In this document: positions 24,346 to 32,460 of the stretch, one piece after another | How positions within the stretch are numbered: the first letter of the stretch is position 1 | Layout of the letters: each line of letters opens with the position of its first letter | Source: Leyella stercorea | GTDB lineage: Bacteria > Bacteroidota > Bacteroidia > Bacteroidales > Bacteroidaceae | Assembly: GCF_021531655.1 (NCBI RefSeq) | Contig: NZ_JADYUF010000037.1 | Coordinates: forward strand, 1 to 34,445 | Reading direction: 5' to 3' | Length of the DNA: 34,445 nucleotides | Translations under genes and position numbers: made by a program | Notes under the pieces: generated by a model | What the model was told of the DNA's origin: nothing | Database searches by the model: none | Seen by the model: only the letters and a program-made list of their open reading frames with translations

Positions 24346-24897
24346 ATGAAAATCAGACATCTTAAGGTGTCGGCGCTATTGCTCGCTGCCACTTTGCTAA
24401 CCAGCTCTTGCGTAGGTTCGTTCTCTTTGTTCAACCGTGTTGCCAAGTGGAACACCCACGCTACAAGTTCGAAGTTCCTCAACGAGATCATATTCATTCT
24501 CATCTCGCCGGCTTATGCTGTGTGTGCTGTTGCTGATGCCTTGGTGCTCAATACGATTGAGTTCTGGTCGGGCAGCAACCCTATGGCTCAGAAGGTAGGC
24601 ACTGTTCAGGAGGTGACCGGTAAGGATGGATTGATTTATGCGGTAAAGACGTTGCGCAACGGATATGAAGTCACTTCGCCAAACGGTGAAGTTGTCAGCT
24701 TCATCTACGACAAGAAGACCAATTCATGGTCGCAGGAACAGAACGGAAAGAAGGTGGAGATATTCCGCTTTAACGATGACGGCACTATCCAGGCACGTCT
24801 CAGCGACGGCGAGACCATACGTGTAAATCCCGACGAAGCGGGTGTGTTCGAAACCCGTATGGCTGTCAATGGCGCACGCTTCTGGGCTTGCCGATAG
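24346..24897 (+). CDS. DUF3332 family lipoprotein
   Basis: A 183-residue predicted lipoprotein starting at ATG 24346 (MKIRHLK); ATG 24340 is two codons earlier and possible. Signal peptide with lipobox LTSSC, so lipidation at Cys22. The segment SCVGSFSLFNRVAKWN followed by a hydrophobic stretch (FILISPAYAVCAVADALVLN) and TIEFWSGSNP is the pattern I associate with DUF3332. The C-terminal half is polar and beta-rich, with several Gly-Asn turns. Function unknown. Divergent from the AraC gene and convergent with the S46 peptidase gene across array C. Confidence 0.82.
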   Translation: MKIRHLKVSALLLAATLLTSSCVGSFSLFNRVAKWNTHATSSKFLNEIIFILISPAYAVCAVADALVLNTIEFWSGSNPMAQKVGTVQEVTGKDGLIYAVKTLRNGYEVTSPNGEVVSFIYDKKTNSWSQEQNGKKVEIFRFNDDGTIQARLSDGETIRVNPDEAGVFETRMAVNGARFWACR

Positions 24898-24944
24898 AGT
24901 AGAAAAAATGAAGGTAGAAAGTAGCTGTTTTGCTACCATAAAAT

Positions 24945-25048
24945 AAAAGGAGTCCTTTTGCCTTCCAAATGTAGTCCTTTTGCCTTATAAAAGGAGCCCT
25001 TTTGCACTTCAAAAGGGGTACTTTTGGAAGGCAAAAGGGCTACATTTT
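24945..25048. repeat. 22-bp palindrome array C (5 units)
   Basis: Units begin at 24945, 24967, 24989, 25011 and 25033 (exact 22-bp period) with spacers CCTTCC, CCTTAT, CACTTC and GAAGGC. The first spacer equals that of array A, and the last unit decays into CTACATTTTTTTT as in A. It lies between the convergent ends of the DUF3332 and S46 peptidase genes; on the plus strand the T-run could serve as a terminator. Confidence 0.9.
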
Positions 25049-25083
25049 TTTTGATGTTCTTATTTCGCTGTGTTTCAGGCAGT

Positions 25084-27216
25084 TTACTTCTCGCCCGAAA
25101 CGCCCATTTCCTTGAGCAGACGATCAGCATGTCCCCACTTGTCCATGAGGAAGAGTACGTAGCGGATGTCTACACCGATGCAGCGTGCCAGACGCTTGTC
25201 AAACCAGATGTCGCTTGACAATGAGTCCCAGTTGCCGTCGAATGCCAGACCGATAAGATTGCCCTTGCCGTCGAACATGGGCGAACCTGAGTTGCCGCCT
25301 GTGATGTCGTTGTTGGTGAGGAAGCAGAGCTGCATCTTGCCAGTAGTCTTGTCGGTGTACTTGCCGAAGTCGTTGGCAGAGAGGAGCTGCTTCATAATAG
25401 GCTCAGCCTGGTAGTCGATGGTGCCCTTTTCGCCCGACTCCATCTTGCGAACGATAGAAGCAGCGTCGGTGTAGTAGCCCGACGGATTGCCACCGAGCAA
25501 GTAACCGCCCACCTGACCGTACGAAAGACGCATGGTGAAGTTGGCATCTGAGTAGTGGGGCAGTTCCTGCTCCATGCGCACCTTGGCGTCGCAGAGATAC
25601 TTCTCCTGCTCGGCTATCTCCTCGCGGAGCGGCATGAGCAGACTGCGGCACTTGTTCATCATCTCGTTAATCTGCTTGCCATACTGGTAGCCGGGGTCTT
25701 TGGCGAGAGCCTTCTCGTTGAGCTTGATCTTCTTGCCGCTCTTCATCACTACCGAAGTAGAGTACAGCCAGTCGACATACTTGCGCGAATCGCCGCCGAA
25801 CTTCTCCTCAATAGTCTTGTAGAAGGCAGGGAGCTGGTCGGCAGATACATACTTGCGGAAGTTGTCGATGAGTGCTGCCTGCACGTCCTTGTCGAGTGCT
25901 GCGTCCCATTCGGCGCTGTTGTCCTCGAACACGTAGGTCGACTTGGCCTTCTTGGCAGCCTTGCCAGCCTTTGCAGGCACCATCATAGCCAGACGGATGG
26001 CGCGTGAGTTGAACTCAGAAGTGCCGCCGAATGTCTCGCGCAGAGCTGTGAACTCCTTGGTAACGTCAAGCTGCTTGCCGTAGAGCTGAGCCATCTTGTC
26101 GAAGTCGAGCTTGCCCTTGAGGTAGCCGGTCCACTTCTGATACTCCATGATGCGGTCCTCGAAGTCGGCCTTCTGACGAACGATACCTACAGAGTCGATA
26201 CACTTGTTCATACCCAATGAGTTCTTCCAGTAGTTTGAACTCTGTGCATACTTAGAGTCGTACTTGATACGTACAGCCTCGTCGGCACGCATGTGCTTGA
26301 TCATAACGTCCTGCTTCACGCCGCGTACTTGTGCACGTGGAGCGTTCTCAGCGTCGCGCATCTGGCGGATGCCGTAGCTTGAGAGATAGCGTTCGGTCGA
26401 ACCCGGATAGCCGATGGTCATGGCGAAGTCGCCTTCCTTATATCCGTCCATCGAAACCTTTGTCCAGTGCTGTGGATGATAAGGCACGTTGTCCTTCGAA
26501 TATTCAGCCGGACCGTTGGTCTTCGGGTCGGCGTAGATGCGGAATACAGAGTAGTCGCATGTCTGGCGCGGCCACATCCAGTTGTCGGTCTCGCCTCCGA
26601 ACTTACCCATTGACTTTGGAATGGCGAACACCAGACGCAGGTCGCGGAATGTGCGGTAGGTAGTTGCATAGTACTTGTTGCCCTCGTAGAACGGCTTTAT
26701 TTCCAGGTCGAGAGTCTTGTCCTTAGCGTGTACCTCCTTGATCATCTCGTTCTCCACCTCGTTCAAGAGCTTGGCTCGCTCGTCGTTGGTCATGTTCTTG
26801 ATGCCACGCTTCTCCAGTTCGGGAGTGATGTCCTTCTGTTCCACCATGAAACTTACGAACATGCTCTTGTTGGGCAGCTCTTCGGCAAACGACTTGGCGT
26901 AGAATCCGTTGAGCATGTAGTCGTGCTCAACAGTAGAATGAGAACGGATGGCCTCGAAACCACAGTGGTGGTTGGTCAGCACGAGTCCGTCGGGCGATAC
27001 GACAACGCCCGAGCAGTAGCCCGAGAAGTTGACAACCGACTTCATGATGGCGTCCTCGCCCTTGTACAGCTTCTCGTAGGGAGCCGAGAATCCGTAAGTC
27101 TTCATCTGCTCGTACACTGCATGTGGCAGGTTGTAGAGCGTCCACATGCCTTCGTCGGCATGTGCTGCGGCGGCTGACAACAGCATTGCAGCCGCGAGAA
27201 TAAGATTCTTTTTCAT
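25084..27216 (-). CDS. S46-family dipeptidyl-peptidase (DPP7-like)
   Basis: Periplasmic serine exopeptidase that removes dipeptides from peptide N-termini in peptide-fermenting Bacteroidetes. 710 residues with signal peptide (cleavage near AHA/DEG). The chymotrypsin-like catalytic triad is readable: His84 in LTNHHCG, Asp221 in WMWPRQTCDYS, Ser643 in ITGGNSGSP. Position +18 from the catalytic Ser is Gly661 (LAFDGNWD). In this family Gly there is associated with DPP7-type (hydrophobic/aliphatic P1) specificity, while Arg marks DPP11 (Asp/Glu P1). The helical domain lies between Asp221 and the C-terminal lobe. The segment around Asp reads QTCDYS where HTGDFS is common. The upstream region is occupied by the 9-bp repeat hairpin. 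Confidence 0.93.
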   Translation of the reverse strand: MKKNLILAAAMLLSAAAAHADEGMWTLYNLPHAVYEQMKTYGFSAPYEKLYKGEDAIMKSVVNFSGYCSGVVVSPDGLVLTNHHCGFEAIRSHSTVEHDYMLNGFYAKSFAEELPNKSMFVSFMVEQKDITPELEKRGIKNMTNDERAKLLNEVENEMIKEVHAKDKTLDLEIKPFYEGNKYYATTYRTFRDLRLVFAIPKSMGKFGGETDNWMWPRQTCDYSVFRIYADPKTNGPAEYSKDNVPYHPQHWTKVSMDGYKEGDFAMTIGYPGSTERYLSSYGIRQMRDAENAPRAQVRGVKQDVMIKHMRADEAVRIKYDSKYAQSSNYWKNSLGMNKCIDSVGIVRQKADFEDRIMEYQKWTGYLKGKLDFDKMAQLYGKQLDVTKEFTALRETFGGTSEFNSRAIRLAMMVPAKAGKAAKKAKSTYVFEDNSAEWDAALDKDVQAALIDNFRKYVSADQLPAFYKTIEEKFGGDSRKYVDWLYSTSVVMKSGKKIKLNEKALAKDPGYQYGKQINEMMNKCRSLLMPLREEIAEQEKYLCDAKVRMEQELPHYSDANFTMRLSYGQVGGYLLGGNPSGYYTDAASIVRKMESGEKGTIDYQAEPIMKQLLSANDFGKYTDKTTGKMQLCFLTNNDITGGNSGSPMFDGKGNLIGLAFDGNWDSLSSDIWFDKRLARCIGVDIRYVLFLMDKWGHADRLLKEMGVSGEK

Positions 27217-27251
27217 TTAGAGATTGTTATTGATTGTTGATTATCTTGTTT

Positions 27252-27347
27252 GTAGGTTTGGTAGGTTTTGTAGGTGTTGTAGGTTTAGTAGGTAGGCTTG
27301 CGCCTACAAAACCTACTGAACCTACAGCACCTACCAAACCCTACAAA
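27252..27347. repeat. 5x9-bp inverted tandem-repeat hairpin, copy 1
   Basis: Five 9-bp units of type GTAGGTTTN (27252-27296), a short loop CTTGCG, then five complementary units CCTACAAAN (27303-27347). The arms pair over almost 45 bp. It sits between the flippase stop codon and the S46 peptidase start, both on the minus strand. Copy 2 is at 28861-28958. Confidence 0.88.
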
Positions 27348-27350
27348 ATT

Positions 27351-28829
27351 CTACTTGAATATCTTCTTCAGCGGCATATCATGATATATGATGTGCGCTA
27401 CGAACATTATTACGAGCACAGTGTTCACTGCGAGCGCCGCCCAGTTGGGCAGATGCTCGTTGGCGAAGTTCATGCAGAAGTAGAACAGCACCGTTATAGC
27501 CACGTAAACGCCTATCGACTTGAGCGGATAATTGATGGGATACTTCTTCTGACCTACAAGATACGACAGCACCATAGCCGTTGCGTAGCCTGCAAAACCA
27601 GCCCATGCGCACGCCATATAGCCGTATCGCGGCACGAACAGCACGTTGACGGCTATGAGCACAGCACATCCTGCGCCCGAGAACCAGGCTCCCCAGATGG
27701 TCTTGTCGATGAGTTTGTACCAGAACGAGAGATTGAAGTACACGCCCATCATTATCTCGGCAGCCATCACAATGGGCACCACGCGCAGTCCCGACCAGTA
27801 GTCGCGACCGATGATATGCTTCAGCACGTCAAGATAGCCTATCACTACGAGGAACGCCAGCAGAGTGAATATGATGAAGAACTTCATCGCCTGGGCGTAC
27901 GTTTCGCGGTTGTCCTTGTCCTTCGACTTGCCGAACACGAACGGTTCGTAGGCATAGCGGAACGCCTGGGTTATCATAGCCATAATCATGGCTATCTTCG
28001 ATGCGGCGCCATAAATGCCCAGTTGGGCGTGAGCGTCGCTGCGTTCGTAGATGTAGGGGAAGAGAATCTTGTCGGCAGTCTGGTTGAGAATGCCGGCTAT
28101 GCCCAGCACCAGTATAGGCCATGAGTAGGAGAACATGCGACGCAGCAGCGCCTTGTCAAACTTGTATTTGATGCCCACCAGTTCCTTCCAGAAGAAGAAG
28201 GTGAGCGCAGCCGAGCAGAAAAGGTTGACATAGAAGGCATAGCCAGCGCCAACGGTAGGGTCGTATATCTGTGCGATGAGTCCCGCCGCGCCGTTGCTTT
28301 CGTATATGGCAGGCAGCACGAGGAAGAACATCAGATTGAGTGCTATTGCCATAAAGATGTTCAGAAGCTTCAAGGTAGCGAACTTGATAGGGCGTTTCTT
28401 GTATCGCAGATAGGCGAATGGTATGCACTGGAAGGCATCTATCGCCACCGTGACAGCCATCACCCATATATACGACGGATGGTCGGCATAGCCCATGAAC
28501 GATGATATCGGGCTGATGAACGTCAGCACCAGCACCACGAACAGCAGCGATGTGAATCCTACAGACATCAATGTTGTAGAGTATACCTTCTGCGGATCCT
28601 CGCCTTCCTTGTTGGCGAAGCGGAAGAAGGTGGTCTCCATTCCGTATGTGAGAATCACCATCAGCAATGCCGTATAGGCATATACGTTGGTGATGATGCC
28701 ATAGCCTCCACTCGCGGCAGACAGTTTTGCCGTGTACAAAGGTACAAGCAGATAATTAAGAAATCTGCCTACGATGCTGCTAAGACCGTAAATGGCGGTG
28801 TCCTTAGCAAGTGATTTGAGATTTGCCAT
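27351..28829 (-). CDS. Polysaccharide flippase (MOP superfamily, Wzx-like)
   Basis: Inner-membrane transporter of 492 residues with about 14 hydrophobic segments and the N-terminal signature of polysaccharide-synthesis flippases (LKSLAKDTAIYGLSSIVGRF). It should translocate an undecaprenyl-linked oligosaccharide or a similar lipid-linked sugar. No glycosyltransferases are next to it, so it is an orphan rather than part of a capsule cluster. In Bacteroidales a stand-alone copy may serve a conserved envelope glycan (inference). The gene is flanked on both sides by near-identical 9-bp repeat hairpins. Confidence 0.88.
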   Translation of the reverse strand: MANLKSLAKDTAIYGLSSIVGRFLNYLLVPLYTAKLSAASGGYGIITNVYAYTALLMVILTYGMETTFFRFANKEGEDPQKVYSTTLMSVGFTSLLFVVLVLTFISPISSFMGYADHPSYIWVMAVTVAIDAFQCIPFAYLRYKKRPIKFATLKLLNIFMAIALNLMFFLVLPAIYESNGAAGLIAQIYDPTVGAGYAFYVNLFCSAALTFFFWKELVGIKYKFDKALLRRMFSYSWPILVLGIAGILNQTADKILFPYIYERSDAHAQLGIYGAASKIAMIMAMITQAFRYAYEPFVFGKSKDKDNRETYAQAMKFFIIFTLLAFLVVIGYLDVLKHIIGRDYWSGLRVVPIVMAAEIMMGVYFNLSFWYKLIDKTIWGAWFSGAGCAVLIAVNVLFVPRYGYMACAWAGFAGYATAMVLSYLVGQKKYPINYPLKSIGVYVAITVLFYFCMNFANEHLPNWAALAVNTVLVIMFVAHIIYHDMPLKKIFK

Positions 28830-28860
28830 ATTGAATTGTTGTTATTGTTTTGTTTGTTTG

Positions 28861-28958
28861 GTAGGTTTGGTAGGTTTTGTAGGTGTGGTATGTTTGGTAG
28901 GTTTTGGCTGCTGCCTACTATACCTATGCCACCTACAAAACCTACCAAACCCACCAAA
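28861..28958. repeat. 5x9-bp inverted tandem-repeat hairpin, copy 2
   Basis: Five 9-bp units GTAGGTTTG-like (28861-28905), loop GGCTGCTG (28906-28913), then five units CCTACNNNA (28914-28958). It has the same organisation and unit sequence as copy 1, but its loop and unit order differ, so it is not a simple recent duplication. It lies upstream of the flippase gene and 16 bases from the stop of the four-helix-bundle gene. Confidence 0.88.
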
Positions 28959-28974
28959 CTAATCTTGCGCACAC

Positions 28975-29544
28975 CTATCTTTTTCCGTTTCTCCAGTCAA
29001 CTCTTGCTTTGTATCTCTGCTCCTTTATTCCACCTTCTTCCAAGAACTTGCGGTTCTGGTAGTCGATGAGTCCGCGTAGCATGGCGAGAGTCTGATGAAT
29101 CACTATCAGAGCGATGTTGGCTATTTCTTCAGCGCAGCGTCCTTCTATCTGCCTTCGATACCATGCGCTGTCGTTGATGCGTCGGCACAGTGGCTGTGCC
29201 ATCCGGTATTTGGGATGCTGAGGCCCCCATATCTCCAGACCATGGTTGCGCAGATAGTCCTTGTAGTCCTCTTTGAGTTCCTCAAGGCTGCCCTTGGCTA
29301 TTACCGTCAGCTTATGTTCAATCTCGGTAGAGCCTTCGGCATCGCTATAGCCTTCTACTATGTTCTGCTTGCCCGAGCGTGCCGCCTGCTGCATTTGGTC
29401 GACCGTGCGGTCGTGACTGCGTTCGAGAAATCGGCTTACGAAGTAGAAAGTGATGTCGTAGACACACTCCGACTTGCGGAAAACAATCAGCGTCTTGTAG
29501 CTGTCGGGCTGATTGGTAGGGCGGTTGAATGGATTTTGCTGCAT
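28975..29544 (-). CDS. Four-helix-bundle (S23/IVP-like) protein with suffix domain
   Basis: A 189-residue cytoplasmic protein. Residues about 15-100 resemble the four-helix-bundle family first met as 23S rRNA intervening-sequence proteins (YKTLIVFRKSECVYDITFYF, then RSHDRTVDQMQQAARSGKQN and IVEGYSDAE). The rest is the longer suffix found in a Bacteroidetes subgroup. No enzymatic motif. Function unknown; these proteins form multimers with a basic groove and may bind nucleic acid. It lies 49 bases after the SpmAB-like gene on the same strand and may be cotranscribed with it. Confidence 0.82.
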   Translation of the reverse strand: MQQNPFNRPTNQPDSYKTLIVFRKSECVYDITFYFVSRFLERSHDRTVDQMQQAARSGKQNIVEGYSDAEGSTEIEHKLTVIAKGSLEELKEDYKDYLRNHGLEIWGPQHPKYRMAQPLCRRINDSAWYRRQIEGRCAEEIANIALIVIHQTLAMLRGLIDYQNRKFLEEGGIKEQRYKARVDWRNGKR

Positions 29545-29593
29545 AGTGGGGTATTTCTTTTTTTTACTCTTTTTCCTTTTTACTCTTTTACCT

Positions 29594-30823
29594 TTAAAAG
29601 AACATGTAGCAGATAGCTATTGCCGCAATCACTCCAGCCAAGTCTGCCAGCAGTCCGCAGGCTACGGCGTGACGGGTATAGCGTATGCCTACGCTGCCGA
29701 AGTAGACGGCGAGGATGTAAAAGGTGGTGTCGGTAGAGCCTTGGAAGATGCAAGAGAGTCGTCCGACGAACGAGTCGGCACCGTAGGTGGTCATAGCGTC
29801 GACCATCATGCCGCGTGCTCCGCTGCCCGAGAGGGGCTTCATCAGCGCCGTAGGCAGAGCGCCCACGAAGTCGGTGTTGCCACCCAGAGCAGCAACGGTC
29901 CACTTGATGCCGTCCACCAGCATGTCCATTGCGCCCGAAGCACGGAACACTCCGATGCCCACGAGTATAGCCACGAGATAAGGGATGATTCTGACGGCGG
30001 TGGTAAATCCGTCCTTTGCGCCCTCGATGAAGGCGTCGTAGACGTTCACCTTCTTGCGCATGCCAGCCAGGATGAACATCACTATGATGAGCATCAGCAG
30101 GATATTAGCCACCGAAGTGCTCACAACGTTCATCTGCGCCTTGTCCATCTGTGCGAAGCCCCATATTATAGCAGCCACCACAGCCGACATGCCGCCGAGC
30201 GTGAGCAGCATGGTACGGTTGATGAGATTGATGCGCTGGTAGAGCGAGGTGAAGATGATGCCCGCCAGCGTAGAGAAGAACGTGGCGAGAAGAATGGGTA
30301 CGAAGATGTCGGTAGGTTGTGCCGCCCCCATCTGTGCACGATACACCATGATACTGACGGGAATCAAGGTGAGTCCCGACGTGTTGAGCACGAGGAACAT
30401 AATCATCGGGTTTGTGGCGGTGTCCTTCTTCGGATTCAGCTCCTGCAGTTGTTCCATAGCCTTCAGTCCGAGCGGAGTGGCAGCGTTGTCAAGCCCCAGC
30501 ATGTTGGCAGCGACATTCATGAAGATGCTGCCCGTGACGGGATGACCCTTCGGAATGTCGGGAAACAGACGTGTGAACACGGGCGACAGCACGCGCGCCA
30601 CAACGTTTATGACGCCGCCCTTCTCGCCAATCTTCATTATGCCGAGCCACAACGAGAGTACGCCGGTGAGTCCGAGTGATATCTCGAACGCAGTCTTCGA
30701 CGTGTCGAACGTGGAGTTCATAATGGCTGGAAACACCTCGGTGTCGCCCATAAACACCAGCCGCACGGTGGCGATGACGAATGCTATGAGGAAGAAGGCT
30801 ATCCAGATGTAGTTGAGTACCAT
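29594..30823 (-). CDS. Nucleoside-recognition (Gate) domain membrane protein, SpmA-SpmB fusion type
   Basis: A 409-residue polytopic inner-membrane protein made of two nucleoside-recognition (Gate) domains: an SpmA-like half (about 40-210, with GSIFMNVAANMLGLDNAATP and PLGLKAMEQLQ) and an SpmB-like half (about 240-409, with GAMDMLVDGIKW and GSGARGMMVDAM). In Firmicutes the two parts are separate spore-maturation proteins; here they are fused in a non-sporulating lineage. The substrate is not known. It has a promoter of its own. Confidence 0.9.
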   Translation of the reverse strand: MVLNYIWIAFFLIAFVIATVRLVFMGDTEVFPAIMNSTFDTSKTAFEISLGLTGVLSLWLGIMKIGEKGGVINVVARVLSPVFTRLFPDIPKGHPVTGSIFMNVAANMLGLDNAATPLGLKAMEQLQELNPKKDTATNPMIMFLVLNTSGLTLIPVSIMVYRAQMGAAQPTDIFVPILLATFFSTLAGIIFTSLYQRINLINRTMLLTLGGMSAVVAAIIWGFAQMDKAQMNVVSTSVANILLMLIIVMFILAGMRKKVNVYDAFIEGAKDGFTTAVRIIPYLVAILVGIGVFRASGAMDMLVDGIKWTVAALGGNTDFVGALPTALMKPLSGSGARGMMVDAMTTYGADSFVGRLSCIFQGSTDTTFYILAVYFGSVGIRYTRHAVACGLLADLAGVIAAIAICYMFF

Positions 30824-30859
30824 ATTTTCTGAGATACGTTGTTATTATTATAATAGGTG

Positions 30860-30867
30860 CAAAATTA
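30860..30867 (-). promoter_or_regulatory. -7 box TAATTTTG for the SpmAB-like gene
   Basis: TAnnTTTG on the minus strand, 36 bases before the ATG. A TTTTTG lies 23 bases further upstream, slightly beyond the usual spacing. Confidence 0.55.
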
Positions 30868-30916
30868 CCCATTAAATTTGGAATATCTCACAAAAATCGT
30901 CATTTTTGCGTCCCGT

Positions 30917-31498
30917 CTACTTATAAGCCTTGATGTATTCGTCGGCAACGGCACACAGTTCGTCGTACCATTCCTGACCGAAACGGCGCACCAGCGGACC
31001 CTCAAGGAAGCGGTATACACGCAGTCCCAACTCCTTGCCCTTCTTCACTGCGTCCTCGCATACGTCCCAACGGTTGTAGTTGAGAGCCACGGTGCCGTCC
31101 TTGAAACGCTTCTCGCGGATAGGGTAGAGGGCGCACGATATGGGCTTGATGAACTGGGTCTTGCCCTGGCGGTAGGCTCGTTCGAGCGCGCACAGACAGC
31201 AGTCGCCCTCGTAGCAGGTGAACACGCAGTCCTTGCCGCCCACAATACTCGTCACGAGGTCGCCGTCGCGGTCGGTATAAGCTACTCCCTGATGGTCGAC
31301 AACAGCCTGCGCCGATGCCGACATGTCGCCCCACACCGTGTCGAGAGCCGACTCAATGCCGGCTATCTCGTCCATAGTCACGGGTGCTCCGGCGTCGCCT
31401 TCCACACAGCAAATGCCCTTGCACTTGTCCAGATCGCAGCAGAACTGCTCGGTGATGATGTCGCTCGACACCAATACATTCGAAATCTCTAATATCAT
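30917..31498 (-). CDS. DUF3109 family cysteine-rich protein
   Basis: A 193-residue cytoplasmic protein recognised as DUF3109 from FCCDLDKCKGICCVEGDAGAPV at the N-terminus. Ten Cys are visible, including FTCYEGDCCLCALERAYRQG and ISCALYPIREKRF, which suggests a zinc or iron-sulfur site of the YkgJ-like kind (inference). Function unknown. It is followed after 93 bases by the SpmAB-like gene, which has its own -7 box. Its upstream region is repeat array D. Confidence 0.85.
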   Translation of the reverse strand: MILEISNVLVSSDIITEQFCCDLDKCKGICCVEGDAGAPVTMDEIAGIESALDTVWGDMSASAQAVVDHQGVAYTDRDGDLVTSIVGGKDCVFTCYEGDCCLCALERAYRQGKTQFIKPISCALYPIREKRFKDGTVALNYNRWDVCEDAVKKGKELGLRVYRFLEGPLVRRFGQEWYDELCAVADEYIKAYK

Positions 31499-31584
31499 AT
31501 TCTGTCCTTTGTTTTTATATCAATTTTACTGTTTTATACCCTTCAAATCGCTCCTTTCAGGCACCTCGAAAACGCCTGCTTTTC

Positions 31585-31710
31585 AAAAGGAGTCCTTTTG
31601 GCTCGCAAAACGAGTCCTTTTACCTTGCAAAAGGAGTCCTTTTGAGGTGCAAAACGAGTCCTTTTGAGGTGCAAAACGAGTCCTTTTACACTGCAAAAGG
31701 AGTCCTTTTG
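31585..31710. repeat. 22-bp palindrome array D (6 units)
   Basis: Units begin at 31585, 31607, 31629, 31651, 31673 and 31695, exact 22-bp spacing: AAAAGGAGTCCTTTTG alternating with AAAACGAGTCCTTTTG/A, with spacers GCTCGC, CCTTGC, AGGTGC (twice) and CACTGC. Unlike A-C it lies upstream of a gene, between two minus-strand genes, and directly abuts the ~80-bp array. Confidence 0.92.
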
Positions 31711-31711
31711 A

Positions 31712-32460
31712 TTTCACCACGAATTTCATTATCTCTCTTCACCACGAATTACTCGAATCTCACGAATGCAGCCGTACTTAAAGATTCGTGTGATTCGCGC
31801 GATTCGTATTGTTTATCTTTCACCACGAATTTCCCGAATCTCACGAATGTTGCTGCGCTTTTAGATTCGTGTGATTCGTGCGATTCGTGTTGTTTCCCCT
31901 TCACCACGAATTTCTCTAATCTCACGAATGTTGCTGTGTTTATAATTCGTTTGATTCGTGCGATTCGTGTTGTTTCTCTTCACCACGAATATCCCGAATC
32001 TCACGAATGTTGCAGTGTTTTAAGATTCGTGTGATTCGTGCGATTCGTGTTGTTTATCTTTCACCACGAATTACTCTAATCTCACGAATGCAGCCGTGTT
32101 TATAATTCGTGTGATTCGCGCGATTCGTATTGTTTATCTTTCACCACGAATATCTCGAATCTCACGAATGCAGCTGAGTTTTTAATTCGTGTGATTCGCG
32201 CGATTCGTGTTGTTTATCTTCACCACGAATTACTCGAATCTCACGAATGCAGCTGTGTTTATAATTCGTGTGATTCGTGCGATTCGTGTTGTTTCCCCTT
32301 CACCACGAATTTCTCTAATCTCACGAATGTTGCAGTGTTTTAAGATTCGTGTGATTCGTGCGATTCGTGTTGTTTATTTTTCACCACGAATATCCCGAAT
32401 TACACGAATGTTGCTGTGTTTATAATTCGTGTGATTCGTGCGATTCGTGTTGTTTATCTT
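31712..32460. repeat. ~80-bp hairpin repeat array (CACGAAT/ATTCGTG), main block
   Basis: A truncated unit is followed by nine full units starting (at CACCACG) at 31740, 31821, 31902, 31981, 32062, 32142, 32221, 32301 and 32382; the period is 79-81. Each unit is itself an imperfect palindrome: CACGAAT...CGAATCTCACGAATG on the left, a 15-17 base variable loop (GCAGCCGT.. or GTTGCTGTG..), and ATTCGTGTGATTCGTGCG on the right. Short open frames run through it only because of its composition. The block stops exactly at the stop codon of the GxxExxY gene. Confidence 0.92.

Noticed and set aside
27234..27350. Plus-strand peptide VGLVGFVGVVGLVG with a start codon
   Set aside because: It is the 9-bp repeat hairpin translated; it continues only as antisense of the flippase gene.
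29513..30679. 388-residue open frame on the plus strand
   Set aside because: Antisense to the SpmAB-like gene; His/Glu/Arg-rich shadow without domains.
31642..32034. Open frame reading FTTN.SNLTN repeats
   Set aside because: It arises from the ~80-bp repeat array and array D; it has no conserved start, and the same words return with every unit.
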